Source: Mycolicibacterium aichiense (GTDB lineage Bacteria; Actinomycetota; Actinomycetes; Mycobacteriales; Mycobacteriaceae). From it: a stretch of DNA of 64,000 nucleotides. The stretch spans positions 1,178,001 through 1,242,000 of the forward strand of contig NZ_AP022561.1 in the NCBI RefSeq assembly GCF_010726245.1, in the 5' to 3' direction. Of this stretch, positions 26,395 through 35,884 are shown in pieces; positions within the stretch are counted from its first letter, which is position 1, and every line of letters begins with the position of its first letter. A model generated the notes under the pieces. It made no database searches. It was not told the origin of the DNA and worked only from the letters and a program-made list of their open reading frames with translations. The position numbers and the translations under genes are program-made.

Positions 26395-26868
26395 ATGCGA
26401 GAACGACTTCGCGGTCCGATGTGGACGGGTCTGATCGTGACGGCCATGATCGCCGGCGTGGTTGCCCTGCCGGCAAAGGCCGCGGCCGACGCCAGCGATG
26501 ACTATCCGATCCCCAAGCGCATGATCGACACCGCGTGCACGGTCGATCAATACATGGCCGCGGCGCGGGATACCTCGCCGATCTACTACCAGCGGTACAT
26601 GATCGACTACAACAACCGGCCACTCGACGTGGAAGATGCGGCCCGCGACCGCATCTACTGGTTCTTCTCGCTGGATGCGGCCGGCCGCCGACAGTATTCC
26701 GAAGACACCGCGACCAACGTCTACTACGAACAGATGGCCACCCACTGGGGCAACTGGGCGAAGTTGTTCTTCAACAACAAAGGTGTCGTCGCCAAAGCCA
26801 CCGACGTATGTCAGCAATACCCGCAGAGCGATCCGACGGTGTGGAACTGGGGTCCCAATCAGCGCTGA
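26395..26868 (+). CDS. secreted DUF5078 protein
   Basis: The product is 157 aa. The N-terminal signal is MRERLRGPMWTGLIVTAMIAG to about residue 33 (AKAAA|DA). The mature domain (YPIPKRMIDTACTVDQYMAAARD, then AARDRIYWFFSLDAAGRRQYSEDTATN) matches DUF5078, a mycobacterial exported family often found after MmpL genes. The ATG at 26395 with GAGG 6 bp upstream is preferred; a GTG at 26383 would overlap the previous stop by GTGA and is also possible. It is the last gene of the four-gene mmp operon. Confidence 0.82.
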   Translation: MRERLRGPMWTGLIVTAMIAGVVALPAKAAADASDDYPIPKRMIDTACTVDQYMAAARDTSPIYYQRYMIDYNNRPLDVEDAARDRIYWFFSLDAAGRRQYSEDTATNVYYEQMATHWGNWAKLFFNNKGVVAKATDVCQQYPQSDPTVWNWGPNQR

Positions 26869-26896
26869 CCGTCGGAAGTTGTTGGCCCTGAGCTGA

Positions 26897-27352
26897 CTAC
26901 TTCCAGACCAGCAGGTCCTCGACCCCGTTGTTGTAGACCACCGAGGTCGGCGCGGGTCCGGTGACGTCGAAATACAGCTTGCCCCAGGATGTGTCGCCCT
27001 GCTGCAGAGTCGCGCCGCTGATGCCCTGCGGCGTCGCCGCCTGCCACAGCACGGGGTAGCTGGCCCCGTTGGCGCGTGCGTTGAAGTCCGGGATGATCGG
27101 CGTGACGGTGCCCTTGGCGGCGCGCACCTTGGCCGTCGCCTCCCACAGCTTGCCGGCCAGCGGGTAACCGGGGATCGTGTCGGTGCTGGGCTTGAGGTCG
27201 GTGATCTTCCAGATCGTGATCACCTGGCCGCCGTTGTCGACGAGGTGGTTCCAGCCGCCGAACTTGTCCACGCTCGGCTCTGCTGCCGCGACGGGGGCCA
27301 GCACGACCGACAGGCTCACTGCTGCGGCCAGCGCCGCCGCTTTCATCCTCAT
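26897..27352 (-). CDS. MPT63/MPB63-like secreted protein (DUF1942)
   Basis: The product is 151 aa. A signal peptide (KAAALAAAVSLSVVLAPVAAA|EP) is followed by an immunoglobulin-like beta-sandwich of the MPT63 family (GGQVITIWKITDLKPSTDTI, ending GVEDLLVWK). MPT63 is a secreted immunogenic protein restricted to mycobacteria; its function is unknown. The ATG at 27352 is used; a second ATG six bases later is nearly equivalent. The gene is convergent with the mmp operon. Confidence 0.88.
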   Translation of the reverse strand: MRMKAAALAAAVSLSVVLAPVAAAEPSVDKFGGWNHLVDNGGQVITIWKITDLKPSTDTIPGYPLAGKLWEATAKVRAAKGTVTPIIPDFNARANGASYPVLWQAATPQGISGATLQQGDTSWGKLYFDVTGPAPTSVVYNNGVEDLLVWK

Positions 27353-27445
27353 GCGCGGCACGCTATGGACGCCGGATGAACAGCAGTCAACCGCGACACG
27401 AACACCGGTTGCGCTGCACCTCAACGGAAGCTGGCCTACCGGACG

Positions 27446-30022
27446 TCAGGCGCCCTTCAGCCGGATCTTCCAGCGCACCAGCGACAGGTATCCGATGCAC
27501 AGCAGCCCGAGCATGCCCATGTCGAACCACCACCGGCCCGCACTGTGCTCCCAGTGCCGGTCCTTCGGCGTCAGCGGACCCGGCACCAGCTTGATCAGAT
27601 CGATCGTCGAGGCCGACGCTGCGAAGCCCCAGCGCGCTGGGGTGAACCAGGACAGCTGATCGAGCACCAGGCGCCCGGTCACCGGAATCATGCCGCCGGA
27701 GAACACCAGCTGGCTCATGACGGCGACCACCAACAGCGGCATGATCTGCTCGTTGGACTTGGCCAGCGCCGAGAGCGCCAGACCCACCATCGCCGCAGTC
27801 ACGGTCGTCGCCGCCATCACCACGAACAGCTCCAGCGTGGGGCTCAGGAACGTCAGCGAGCCCTGCGTCGGCCCGCCCTTGCCGGCGATCGTGATCGCGG
27901 TGACGATCGTCGACTGCACGATCGCGAACACCGCGTAGATACAGACCTTCGCCAGCAGGTACGCCGTCGTCGACAACCCGACGGCTTGTTCTCTGCGGAA
28001 GATCGGCCGTTCCCCGATCAGATCGCGCACGGTCAGCGCGGTACCCATGAAGATCGCGCCGACGTTGAGCAACACCAGGATCTGGCCCGGCTCGTTGGGC
28101 GCATCGCCCATCGGGTTGGGTACGCCGAAGCCCACGGTGCCGGGCACCGACAGCGACAGCACACCCATGATGAACGGCAGCAGCGCCAGGAACGCGAAGT
28201 ATCCGCGGTCGGAGATGATCAGCCGCATCTGGCGCCGCGCGATCGTGGAGAACTGGCGCAGCAAGCTGGTGTGCGTCGGCTCGCCCATGTTCGACGGCGT
28301 CTCCACCGGCGGCGGCGGGGGAGCGGGTCCGGTCTGCTGCAGGTAGCGCTGATAGGCGCCGTCGGGATCACCGGCGACCGAGCTGAAGATGTCGGCCCAG
28401 TTGGTGGTGCCCATCGCAGGCCCGATCTGGCTCGGCGGACCGCAGAACGCCGTCTTGCCGCCGGGCGCCAACAGCAGCACCTGGTCGCATACGTCGAGGT
28501 AGGTCAGCGAGTGCGTCACCACCAGCACCACACGGCCGGCGTCGGCCAGCTGGCGCAGCATCGTCATGACCTGGCGATCGAGCGCGGGGTCCAGGCCGGA
28601 GGTCGGCTCATCGAGGATCAGCAGCGACGGGCCGGTCAGCAGCTCGAGGGCCACCGAGGCGCGCTTGCGCTGACCGCCGGAGAGCTTGTCCACCCGGGTG
28701 TTCTGGTGCTGGGTCATCTCCAGCTCGGCGAGCACCTGGGCCACCACCTGCTGGCGGTCTTCCTTGGTGGTGTCCGGCGGCAACCGCAGCTCCGCGGCGT
28801 ACATCAGCGCCTGATTCACGGTCAGCTGGCCGTGCACCACATCGTCCTGCGGGACCATGCCGATCCTGGATCGCAGCGAGGCGTACTCGGCGTGAATGTT
28901 GTGGCCCTCGAAAGTGACTGTGCCACTTGTCGGATGGGTGTAGCCGGCGACCAGCCGCGCGAACGTCGACTTGCCTGCACCGGACGGGCCGATCACCGCG
29001 GTCAGCGTGCCGGGGCGCGCGGTCAGCGAGATGTTGTCCAGCAGCGTCTTGTTGTGCTCGATCGTCCACGTCACGGCGCGCACGTCCAGACCACCGGTGG
29101 CGGTGGCCGCCGACGTCTCGGTGCGCCGGACCAGGGTGCCGCCGGCGAACACGAGGTCGATGTTGCCGATCGTGACGGTGTCGCCCTCGTTCAGCATCGC
29201 GGTGTCGACCCGGCTGCCGTTGACGAACGTGCCGTTGATGCTGCGGTTGTCGACGATCTCCGTGCCGCCCGGCGTCGGGATCAGCGTGGCGTGATGGCGC
29301 GAGGCCAGCACATCGGGGATGACGATGTCGTTGTCGGTCGCCCGGCCGATCTTGATCCCGCCCGGCGGCACGTCGCCGGGTGCGCCCGGGCGCAGGATCT
29401 TCATCATCGACGTCGCGAGATTCGACGACGACTGCGCGGGCTTGCCGACGGCGGGACGCATCTGGGTGGGTGCCGCCGCCTGCTGGTGGCCCACCGGCCC
29501 CGTCGCGGCGGGCGGGTGATAGGTCGGCTGTGCCCGCGAGCCGCTGGTCGGATACACCGGCGGCTGGTGGGTCGGCTGGGCTTGCGATGGCGGAGGCGGC
29601 CACTGCCCGGCGGTCGGCACACCCCGGCTCGGGTTGGCCGGCCACGACGGCGACGACGGCGGGACCGACATGCGCACCGACGAGGTCTGCGGCGGGCGTC
29701 CCACCGAGCCCTGATGGCGGCCCAGGCCGAAGCTCATCGGGGGCCCGTCGGGATTGCCGACGTTGACGGTCAGACCGTCATTGATGTCGACGGACGGCAC
29801 CCGGCGGCCGTTGACGAACATGCCGTTCAGTGAGCCGTTGTCGATGGCCATCCATCGGCCGTGGTCGAAACGGAGCACCAGATGGGCGCGGGAGATCAAG
29901 GGGTGGGCGATACGCACGTCGGCACGGAGGTCGCGGCCGACCACGACGTCGTGCCCTGCGGCGAAAGTACGCTCCGACCCGTCGTACCGAACTGTCAGAT
30001 CGGGCGCGGCTGGTCGAGTCAT
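27446..30022 (-). CDS. FHA-domain ABC transporter (Rv1747-like)
   Basis: The product is 858 aa, close to Rv1747 (865 aa). An N-terminal FHA domain (residues 10-100) and a Pro/Gln-rich linker (100-200) are followed by a second FHA domain (about 225-310, RSINGTFVNGSRV). The ABC ATPase has Walker A GPSGAGKST, signature LSGGQRKR and Walker B LLILDEPTSGLD. An ABC2-type membrane domain of about six helices follows. Rv1747 is a lipo-oligosaccharide-type exporter controlled by Ser/Thr kinase phosphorylation read by its FHA domains. No kinase gene is adjacent here, unlike pknF beside Rv1747. The ATG at 30022 is preferred to a TTG three codons upstream. Confidence 0.93.
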   Translation of the reverse strand: MTRPAAPDLTVRYDGSERTFAAGHDVVVGRDLRADVRIAHPLISRAHLVLRFDHGRWMAIDNGSLNGMFVNGRRVPSVDINDGLTVNVGNPDGPPMSFGLGRHQGSVGRPPQTSSVRMSVPPSSPSWPANPSRGVPTAGQWPPPPSQAQPTHQPPVYPTSGSRAQPTYHPPAATGPVGHQQAAAPTQMRPAVGKPAQSSSNLATSMMKILRPGAPGDVPPGGIKIGRATDNDIVIPDVLASRHHATLIPTPGGTEIVDNRSINGTFVNGSRVDTAMLNEGDTVTIGNIDLVFAGGTLVRRTETSAATATGGLDVRAVTWTIEHNKTLLDNISLTARPGTLTAVIGPSGAGKSTFARLVAGYTHPTSGTVTFEGHNIHAEYASLRSRIGMVPQDDVVHGQLTVNQALMYAAELRLPPDTTKEDRQQVVAQVLAELEMTQHQNTRVDKLSGGQRKRASVALELLTGPSLLILDEPTSGLDPALDRQVMTMLRQLADAGRVVLVVTHSLTYLDVCDQVLLLAPGGKTAFCGPPSQIGPAMGTTNWADIFSSVAGDPDGAYQRYLQQTGPAPPPPPVETPSNMGEPTHTSLLRQFSTIARRQMRLIISDRGYFAFLALLPFIMGVLSLSVPGTVGFGVPNPMGDAPNEPGQILVLLNVGAIFMGTALTVRDLIGERPIFRREQAVGLSTTAYLLAKVCIYAVFAIVQSTIVTAITIAGKGGPTQGSLTFLSPTLELFVVMAATTVTAAMVGLALSALAKSNEQIMPLLVVAVMSQLVFSGGMIPVTGRLVLDQLSWFTPARWGFAASASTIDLIKLVPGPLTPKDRHWEHSAGRWWFDMGMLGLLCIGYLSLVRWKIRLKGA

Positions 30023-30059
30023 CGAGACCAACTCTATCGGTAACGGCCCCGTCGGCCTG

Positions 30060-31259
30060 TCAGGCAGGACCGCCCGTCACCACGCAGAGGGTCCGCGAGT
30101 AGATGGTCGGCATGCATTTGTTGCAGTGCGTGCACAGCGACTTCACCGAGTGCGCGTCGCCGTCGGCCTGAATGCGATTGAGCAGGTCCGGCTCGGCCAG
30201 CAGCGCGCGACCCATCGCCACGAACTCGAAACCCTCGGCCATCGCGCGGTCCATGCTCTCGCGGTTGGTGATGCCGCCGAGCAGGATCAGCGGCATGGTC
30301 AGCTCCTTGCGGAACTGCTCGGCGTCGCGCAGCAGGTAGGTCTCCCGGTAGGGGTATTCGCGCATGAATTTCTTACCGGTCATCCGCATGCCCCAGTTCA
30401 GCGGCCAGTTCTGCGCCGCGGCAAACTCCTTGACCGGGGCGTCGCCGCGGAACAGGTACATCGGGTTGAGCAGCGAACTGCCCGCGGTGAGTTCGATCGC
30501 GTCCAGGCCGCCGTCTTCCTCCAGCCATTTGGCGGTCTGCAGCGACTCCTCGATCTGGATCGAGCCACGCACTCCGTCGGCCATGTTGAGTTTGGCGGTC
30601 ACCGCGATCGGGGCGGGGCCGAGGCGCTCGACCTCGCGGCGTACGGCCATCACGATGCCGCGGGCCACCTTGGCCCGGTTCGCCAGCGACCCGCCGAACT
30701 CGTCGGTGCGCCGGTTGATCATCGGGGAGAGGAATGAGCTGGCCAGATAGTTATGACCGAGGTGGATCTCGACGGCGTCGAAGCCGGAGTCGATCGCGAA
30801 CCGGGCCGCCGAGGCGTGCGCGGCGATCACGTTGTTGATGTCGTCGCGGGTGGCGTGCTTGGCGAACTTCATCGACAGCGGGTTGAAGAACCGCACCGGG
30901 GCCAACGCGGCCGCCTTGTTCGAGCGGGCATTGGCTACCGGGCCGGCATGACCGATCTGGGCGCTGATCGCCGCGCCCTCGGCGTGCACCGCGTCGGCCA
31001 GCCGGCGCAGGCCGGGCACCGCCTCCGGGCGCATCCAGATCTGCCCGCCATTGGTGCGCCCGCCCTGACTCACCGCGGTGTAGGCGACGGTCGTCATGCC
31101 GATGCCGCCCGCGGCGATCGCCCGGTGGAAGGCGATCAGGTCATCGGAGACCACGTCGTCGGGGGTTCGGGCTTCGAAAGTGGCCGACTTGATGGTGCGG
31201 TTGCGCAGGGTGATGGGGCCGAGTTTGGCCGGGCTGAACACATCTGGCGCACTGTTCAT
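30060..31259 (-). CDS. NADH:flavin oxidoreductase / old yellow enzyme (Rv3359 orthologue)
   Basis: The product is 399 aa, an FMN TIM barrel ([23 protein letters not shown] at the N-terminus; [26 protein letters not shown], the strongest family signature; [28 protein letters not shown], the FMN-phosphate site). The C-terminal cysteines (CTHCNKC) resemble the start of a 4Fe-4S site, but the enzyme stops soon afterwards and lacks the extra domains of 2,4-dienoyl-CoA reductase. It is syntenic with Rv3359, divergent from folD. The RelJK toxin-antitoxin genes found here in M. tuberculosis are absent. Confidence 0.9.
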   Translation of the reverse strand: MNSAPDVFSPAKLGPITLRNRTIKSATFEARTPDDVVSDDLIAFHRAIAAGGIGMTTVAYTAVSQGGRTNGGQIWMRPEAVPGLRRLADAVHAEGAAISAQIGHAGPVANARSNKAAALAPVRFFNPLSMKFAKHATRDDINNVIAAHASAARFAIDSGFDAVEIHLGHNYLASSFLSPMINRRTDEFGGSLANRAKVARGIVMAVRREVERLGPAPIAVTAKLNMADGVRGSIQIEESLQTAKWLEEDGGLDAIELTAGSSLLNPMYLFRGDAPVKEFAAAQNWPLNWGMRMTGKKFMREYPYRETYLLRDAEQFRKELTMPLILLGGITNRESMDRAMAEGFEFVAMGRALLAEPDLLNRIQADGDAHSVKSLCTHCNKCMPTIYSRTLCVVTGGPA

Positions 31260-31329
31260 AACCGCAGCTGACCACGCGGTAGGAGATGCTGTCAACGACA
31301 GCTCCCGCTGCGATGGAAGAATGTTGCGC

Positions 31330-32178
31330 GTGGTCGCTATCACCCTCGACGGCAAGCTCACCCGCGACGAGATCTTCGTCGATCTTAAAGACCGTGTGGC
31401 GGCGCTGACCGCCGCGGGACATACCCCGGGACTGGGCACTGTCCTGGTCGGCGACGACCCCGGTTCGCACGCCTATGTGAAGGGCAAGCACTCCGACTGC
31501 GCGAAGGTCGGGATCACCTCGATCCGCCGGGACCTGCCCGCCGATGTGAGCCAGGCGCAGCTCGACGACACCCTCGACGAGCTCAACGCCAACCCCGAGT
31601 GCACCGGCTACATCGTGCAGCTTCCGTTGCCGCGCCATCTCGACGAGAACGCCGCGCTCGAACGGGTCGACCCGGGCAAGGACGCCGACGGGCTGCACCC
31701 CACCAACCTGGGCCGCCTGGTGCTCGGCAAGGCAGCCCCGCTGCCCTGCACGCCGCGCGGCATCGTGCACCTGTTGCGCCGCTTCGATGTGCCGATCGCC
31801 GGTGCGCACGTGGTGGTCATCGGCCGTGGTGTGACGGTCGGTCGCCCGCTGGGCCTGCTGCTCACCCGTCGTAGCGAGAATGCGACAGTGACGCTGTGCC
31901 ACACCGGAACTCGTGATCTTCCTGAGCTGACCCGGCAGGCCGACATCATCATCGCCGCGGTCGGGGTGCCGCACATGCTGAAAGCGGAGATGGTGAAGCC
32001 GGGCGCGGCCGTCGTCGACGTGGGGGTGAGCCGGGTGGACGGCAAGCTCACCGGCGATGTGCATCCTGACGTCTGGGAGGTGGCCGGCCAGGTATCGCCC
32101 AATCCCGGCGGAGTGGGCCCGCTGACCCGGGCGTTCCTGCTGACCAACGTCGTCGAACTGGCCGAAGCCGCCCGGTGA
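31330..32178 (+). CDS. folD: bifunctional methylenetetrahydrofolate dehydrogenase/cyclohydrolase FolD
   Basis: The product is 282 aa (M. tuberculosis FolD 281 aa). Conserved motifs are [17 protein letters not shown] with the catalytic Lys, [14 protein letters not shown], the [14 protein letters not shown] and [13 protein letters not shown]-binding motif, and [13 protein letters not shown]. It interconverts 5,10-methylene- and 10-formyl-tetrahydrofolate in one-carbon metabolism. The GTG at 31330 gives the N-terminus MVAITLDGK, aligning with the M. tuberculosis protein, and GGAAGA lies about 10 bp upstream; an ATG at 31321 is less likely. It is coupled to the DUF3017 gene. Confidence 0.95.
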   Translation: MVAITLDGKLTRDEIFVDLKDRVAALTAAGHTPGLGTVLVGDDPGSHAYVKGKHSDCAKVGITSIRRDLPADVSQAQLDDTLDELNANPECTGYIVQLPLPRHLDENAALERVDPGKDADGLHPTNLGRLVLGKAAPLPCTPRGIVHLLRRFDVPIAGAHVVVIGRGVTVGRPLGLLLTRRSENATVTLCHTGTRDLPELTRQADIIIAAVGVPHMLKAEMVKPGAAVVDVGVSRVDGKLTGDVHPDVWEVAGQVSPNPGGVGPLTRAFLLTNVVELAEAAR

Positions 32179-32504
32179 CGGGTCGCGCGAAGCGCCGACT
32201 GCCGACCGGTGCGGAGGCGGTCGACTTCACCAGGCGCGTAGTGCGTTCGCAATGGCCGATTCTCGGTGTCGGGCTGATCTTCGTGGTCGCCTTCGTCCTG
32301 GTGGCGGCCGGATTCTGGCGCCGGGGCTCATTACTGATCGGCATCGCGGTGGGGGCGGCCGCCGCGCTGCGGCTGGTGCTGACCGAGGACCGTGCGGGCC
32401 TGTTGGTGGTGCGCTCGCGGGGTGTCGACTTCGCAACGATGACGACGGTCTGCGTGATCATGGTGTACGTCGCCTCCACGATCGATCCGCTGGGGACGTC
32501 GTAG
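32175..32504 (+). CDS. DUF3017 membrane protein (Rv3355c orthologue)
   Basis: The product is 109 aa with three predicted membrane helices ([49 protein letters not shown]). The GTG at 32175 forms a GTGA overlap with the folD stop, so it is translated with folD, as in M. tuberculosis (Rv3356c-Rv3355c). The function of DUF3017 is unknown. Confidence 0.88.
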   Translation: MTGRAKRRLPTGAEAVDFTRRVVRSQWPILGVGLIFVVAFVLVAAGFWRRGSLLIGIAVGAAAALRLVLTEDRAGLLVVRSRGVDFATMTTVCVIMVYVASTIDPLGTS

Positions 32505-32507
32505 CCA

Positions 32508-32558
32508 AAAATTGCCTAACGGGCAATATTGCACGGTGTGAAACTTTGTGCGTACGCT
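32508..32558 (+). promoter_or_regulatory. promoter and palindromic operator candidate for the TetR-monooxygenase pair
   Basis: ATTGCC-TAACG-GGCAAT (32511-32527) is a perfect 6-bp-arm palindrome; adding flanking bases makes 8 of 9 positions per arm symmetric. TTGCAC (32529-32534) and TACGCT (32553-32558) are separated by 18 bp and look like -35 and -10 elements. Transcription would begin close to the ATG at 32565, so the mRNA is probably leaderless. Autoregulation by the TetR protein is inferred. Confidence 0.5.
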
Positions 32559-32564
32559 GTCGGC

Positions 32565-33173
32565 ATGGACGGATTGCGCGAACGCAAGAAGGCCGATACC
32601 CGCAGGGCGCTCAGTGACGCCGCGTTGCACTTGGTCTTCGAGCGCGGGCTGGACAACGTCACCCGCGAGGCGATCGCCGAGCGTGCCGGGGTATCGCTGC
32701 GCACGTTCAACAACTATTTCGCGGGCAAGTACGAGGCGATCGCCTACCGCCAGATCGAACGAATGCGGCGCAGCCTGAGCGCCTTTCGGTCGTGGCCCGC
32801 GGGCGAGTCGTTGTGGACGGCCATCACCGGGTCGGTGCTCGAGCCGCTGCTGGCCGAGATGGGCGAAGACTACGCGCCGACACGCCAGCAGCTCGACCAG
32901 CTCCTGGAGCTGAGCATGGCCATCGAGGTGCGTAATGCGTTGGCCAACAATCTGATGGCGGAATGGATCGAGGCGATCGCCGAGCGGACCGGGACCGACC
33001 CGGTGCGCGACATGTACCCCCGCCTCGTGGCCGCCAGCATCCGTGCCGTCGCCGAAGCCGCCATGGACACCTACATCGCCGCCGACCCGCCCGTTCCGAT
33101 CGTCGGCTTGATGCGCCGCGGCTTCGCCGATGTCGTTGCGGGACTTCCCGAACCAAAGAGGAAATCGTCATGA
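32565..33173 (+). CDS. TetR-family regulator paired with a FAD monooxygenase
   Basis: The product is 202 aa. The N-terminal TetR DNA-binding domain (RRALSDAALHLVFERGLDNVT, then IAERAGVSLRTFNNYF) precedes a ligand-binding domain related to the MftR/TetR_C_17-like group. The ATG at 32565 begins MDGLRERKKADTRR, the usual TetR start; an in-frame ATG-like start at 32529 would fall in the promoter. The gene overlaps the monooxygenase gene by ATGA. It probably represses the pair until a substrate of the oxygenase is present (inference). Confidence 0.9.
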   Translation: MDGLRERKKADTRRALSDAALHLVFERGLDNVTREAIAERAGVSLRTFNNYFAGKYEAIAYRQIERMRRSLSAFRSWPAGESLWTAITGSVLEPLLAEMGEDYAPTRQQLDQLLELSMAIEVRNALANNLMAEWIEAIAERTGTDPVRDMYPRLVAASIRAVAEAAMDTYIAADPPVPIVGLMRRGFADVVAGLPEPKRKSS

Positions 33174-34684
33174 CCGAGAACCACGAAGTCGTCATCTCCG
33201 GCGCCGGACCCAACGGCCTGATGCTGGCCTGCGAACTGGCCCTGGCCGGGATCACCCCGGTCGTCCTCGACGCGCTGCCTGCTGCCAGCGACGAGCCCAA
33301 AGCCAACGGTCTTGTCGGACAGGTGGTTCGGATGCTCGATATGCGCGGGCTGTACTCCGCGTTCACCGGTGAGGACAGGCCGCAGGCCTTGCCGGGATGG
33401 ATGTTCTCCGGGATGCAACTGGCCTATCCCGACCAGTCCACCAGCCCCATGTACGCGATGACGATGCCGCAGCCCCGGCTGGTCCGCCTGCTGGAGCAGC
33501 GTGCCCGCGACCTCGGCGTCGATCTGCGGTGGGGTCACGAACTGACGTCGCTCCAGCGTGGCGAGGACGGTGTCGCGCTCAGCGTCGCCACCCCCGACGG
33601 CGTCTACTCCCTGACCGCCGGGTACCTCGTGGGGGCCGACGGTGGCCGAAGTCTGGTGCGCAAGAGCGTCGGCATCGACTTCCCCGGCACCACGTCGGAG
33701 ACCGTCGCGCGGCTGGCCCAGGTGGAGGTGCCCGACGAACTCCGTGCCCCCGACGGTGGCCTGAACATCCCCGGGGTCGGGCACATCGCGTTCGGGCACA
33801 ACAGATTCGACAGAGGTATGGTGCTGGCCGGCAGCCTTCAGCCGGGCGTGCTGCTGGTCGGTACCCGGGAGGAAGGCCGCGCCGACGAGGATGGTCCGCT
33901 GACACTGGCGGAACTGCGCGCCAGTCTCCAGCGGATCTTGGGTGTCGATGTGCCGCTGGAGGAGCCACGAGGTCCCGGTCCGCACGCGAAGCGCCGCATC
34001 GACGGCCAGAACACCAGGCAGGCAGAGCATTACCGGGCCGGACGTGTCCTGCTGCTGGGCGACGCCGCCCACGTGCACTCGGCGATGGGCGGCCCCGGGC
34101 TGAACCTGGGCCTGCAGGACGCGGTGAACCTCGGCTGGAAACTGGCCGCCGCTGTCAACGGCTGGGCGCCGTCCGGACTGCTCGACAGCTATGAAACCGA
34201 GCGCCATCCGGTGGGCCGCCGCGTCATGATGCATTCGATGGCGCAGAGCGCGCTGATGGCTTCGGGCCCCGAAGTGGCCGAACTCCGTGCCCTTTTCACC
34301 GAGCTGATCGCCATCCCCGAGGTCACCCAGCACCTGGGGCGGCTGCTCGCCGGCGCGGACGTGCGTTACGACGTCGGCGACGACCACCCGCTGTCCGGCT
34401 ACCTCGTGCCGGACCTGACGCTCGACGACGGGCGGCCGGTGGCGGGCCTGCTGCACGACGCCCGCCCGGTGCTGCTGGACATGTGCGGTGGTGCCGCCGC
34501 GGCGCAGGCGGGCGACTGGGCGGACCGCGTGGACATCGTGCAGGGACACCTGACCGAGGGCCCCACCGCCCTTCTCATCCGCCCCGACGGCTATGTTGCT
34601 TGGGCCGCAGACGATTTCGGTCCTGTCGATGCCCAGAATCTGCGGATCGCGCTGTCCCGCTGGTTCGGACACCGCGAAAATTGA
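33170..34684 (+). CDS. FAD-dependent monooxygenase (aromatic hydroxylase family)
   Basis: The product is 504 aa of the PheA/TfdB FAD_binding_3 family. The Rossmann FAD motif is VVISGAGPNGLMLACELALAG (residues 7-27). The DG motif (YLVGADGGRSLVRK) and the GD motif (RVLLLGDAAHVHSAMGGPGLNLGLQDA) are both present, and the C-terminal thioredoxin-like domain is short. These enzymes hydroxylate phenols, polyketides or antibiotics such as rifampicin and tetracycline with NAD(P)H. Co-expression with a TetR repressor suggests inducible detoxification or catabolism. A Rox-type rifampicin monooxygenase is possible but cannot be decided by eye. Its 3' end is 4 bp from the convergent GGDEF gene. Confidence 0.9.
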   Translation: MTENHEVVISGAGPNGLMLACELALAGITPVVLDALPAASDEPKANGLVGQVVRMLDMRGLYSAFTGEDRPQALPGWMFSGMQLAYPDQSTSPMYAMTMPQPRLVRLLEQRARDLGVDLRWGHELTSLQRGEDGVALSVATPDGVYSLTAGYLVGADGGRSLVRKSVGIDFPGTTSETVARLAQVEVPDELRAPDGGLNIPGVGHIAFGHNRFDRGMVLAGSLQPGVLLVGTREEGRADEDGPLTLAELRASLQRILGVDVPLEEPRGPGPHAKRRIDGQNTRQAEHYRAGRVLLLGDAAHVHSAMGGPGLNLGLQDAVNLGWKLAAAVNGWAPSGLLDSYETERHPVGRRVMMHSMAQSALMASGPEVAELRALFTELIAIPEVTQHLGRLLAGADVRYDVGDDHPLSGYLVPDLTLDDGRPVAGLLHDARPVLLDMCGGAAAAQAGDWADRVDIVQGHLTEGPTALLIRPDGYVAWAADDFGPVDAQNLRIALSRWFGHREN

Positions 34685-34688
34685 GCCT

Positions 34689-35873
34689 TCAACGCTGATC
34701 CCGGCGGGCCGACTTCTCTGCGTACATCGACTGATCGGCGGCCGCCATGAGGTCGGACACGCTCCGGCCGGCTTCGATGTCCGCGGTGAGTCCGACGCTG
34801 ACGCTGACCGCGCACGGACAGCCGTCGTCGGCTCCGAGATCTCCGATGCGTCGCCGAATTCGTTCGGCGACCGCACGGACCGAGTCACCGTCGGAGTCGA
34901 CCAGACCGACGCAGAACTCGTCGCCACCGATACGTGCGGCGAAGTCGTCGGCTCCGGCGGCGTGACGCAACACCTCGGCGATGGCCACCAACACCCGATC
35001 GCCCGCCATGTGGCCGTGCTTGTCGTTGATCGCTTTGAAGTTGTTGACGTCCAGCATCAACAGGTTCACATGCCGGCCGCCGTGGTCTCCGCCGAGTCGA
35101 GCGCGGGATAGCTCGGACTCCAGGCGTTCGGAAAAGCCGCGCCGGTTCAGCAGCGAAGTCAGCGGATCGGTACTGGCCAGGACGGCGAGCTGCCGCTGCA
35201 GGGATGTGAGTTCGGTGATGTCGTGGGACGTGCTCAGGACGGTCAGTAGTTCACCGTCGCTGCGGAACTCGGGCACCACTCGCGTCAGGAATTGTCGTGA
35301 GCCGCCCACGGTGGGCAGCTCATGCACCTCCTCAGCCGGCGCCCGGCTGTCCAGGACGCGGTCGACAAGGGATTCCCACTGTGCCACCAGCTCCGGCGGC
35401 AGGCCGATCTCCCGCTTGCTCTTGCCGATGAACGCCTGCGGCGACAGCCCGGTCATCTGCTCGATGGCAGGGTTGATGTAAAGGTGGCGGTGGTTGCGAT
35501 CGAGACGCGCGACGATGTCGGGCAGGGCCTCCACGATCGAATGGAACCCGTCGTTGTAGCGCTGACGCTCCGATGTCCCGCGCACTATGCCAACGCAACG
35601 CCCGGGCTCCCGGTCGAGAGGCTGCAGAACGCACGTCCAGTCGGGTGCGTCGTCGACGTGCAGCACCGACGGTGAGCCGTCGGCGGCCGGCCATGCCGCC
35701 GCAAGACCGGCAAGCAGGGCTACCTCACCCGGCCAGCCGGCGCCCGGATCCGTCATCGCCTCGAACATCGGCGTCCGATCGACGATCACGACGTCTGCGC
35801 CGTCGCGCCGGCACAGGAAGCCCGCAACATTGCCCCCGGCAAGCCAATTGAGCCATTGCTCCCCGGAACCCAT
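34689..35873 (-). CDS. PAS-GGDEF diguanylate cyclase, copy 1
   Basis: The product is 394 aa. The N-terminus (about 1-100) is a divergent sensor domain shared with the next gene (WTCVLQPLDREP). A PAS domain (about 108-220, FHSIVEALPDIVARLDRNHRHLYINPAIEQMTG) and a GGDEF domain follow, the intact GGDEF at residues 316-320. The signature implies synthesis of c-di-GMP from GTP. No RxxD inhibitory site precedes it (GADD at that position), so product inhibition is not expected. No membrane helix is visible, so it is cytoplasmic. It is the last gene of the metC-metX-methyltransferase-GGDEF-GGDEF series, 11 bp after its paralogue. Confidence 0.92.
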   Translation of the reverse strand: MGSGEQWLNWLAGGNVAGFLCRRDGADVVIVDRTPMFEAMTDPGAGWPGEVALLAGLAAAWPAADGSPSVLHVDDAPDWTCVLQPLDREPGRCVGIVRGTSERQRYNDGFHSIVEALPDIVARLDRNHRHLYINPAIEQMTGLSPQAFIGKSKREIGLPPELVAQWESLVDRVLDSRAPAEEVHELPTVGGSRQFLTRVVPEFRSDGELLTVLSTSHDITELTSLQRQLAVLASTDPLTSLLNRRGFSERLESELSRARLGGDHGGRHVNLLMLDVNNFKAINDKHGHMAGDRVLVAIAEVLRHAAGADDFAARIGGDEFCVGLVDSDGDSVRAVAERIRRRIGDLGADDGCPCAVSVSVGLTADIEAGRSVSDLMAAADQSMYAEKSARRDQR

Positions 35874-35884
35874 GGGTACGGACC

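Noticed and set aside
27545..29833. 762-aa frame antisense to the FHA-ABC gene
   Set aside because: The opposite strand encodes a full Rv1747-like protein; this frame is His/Arg/Gly-rich noise.
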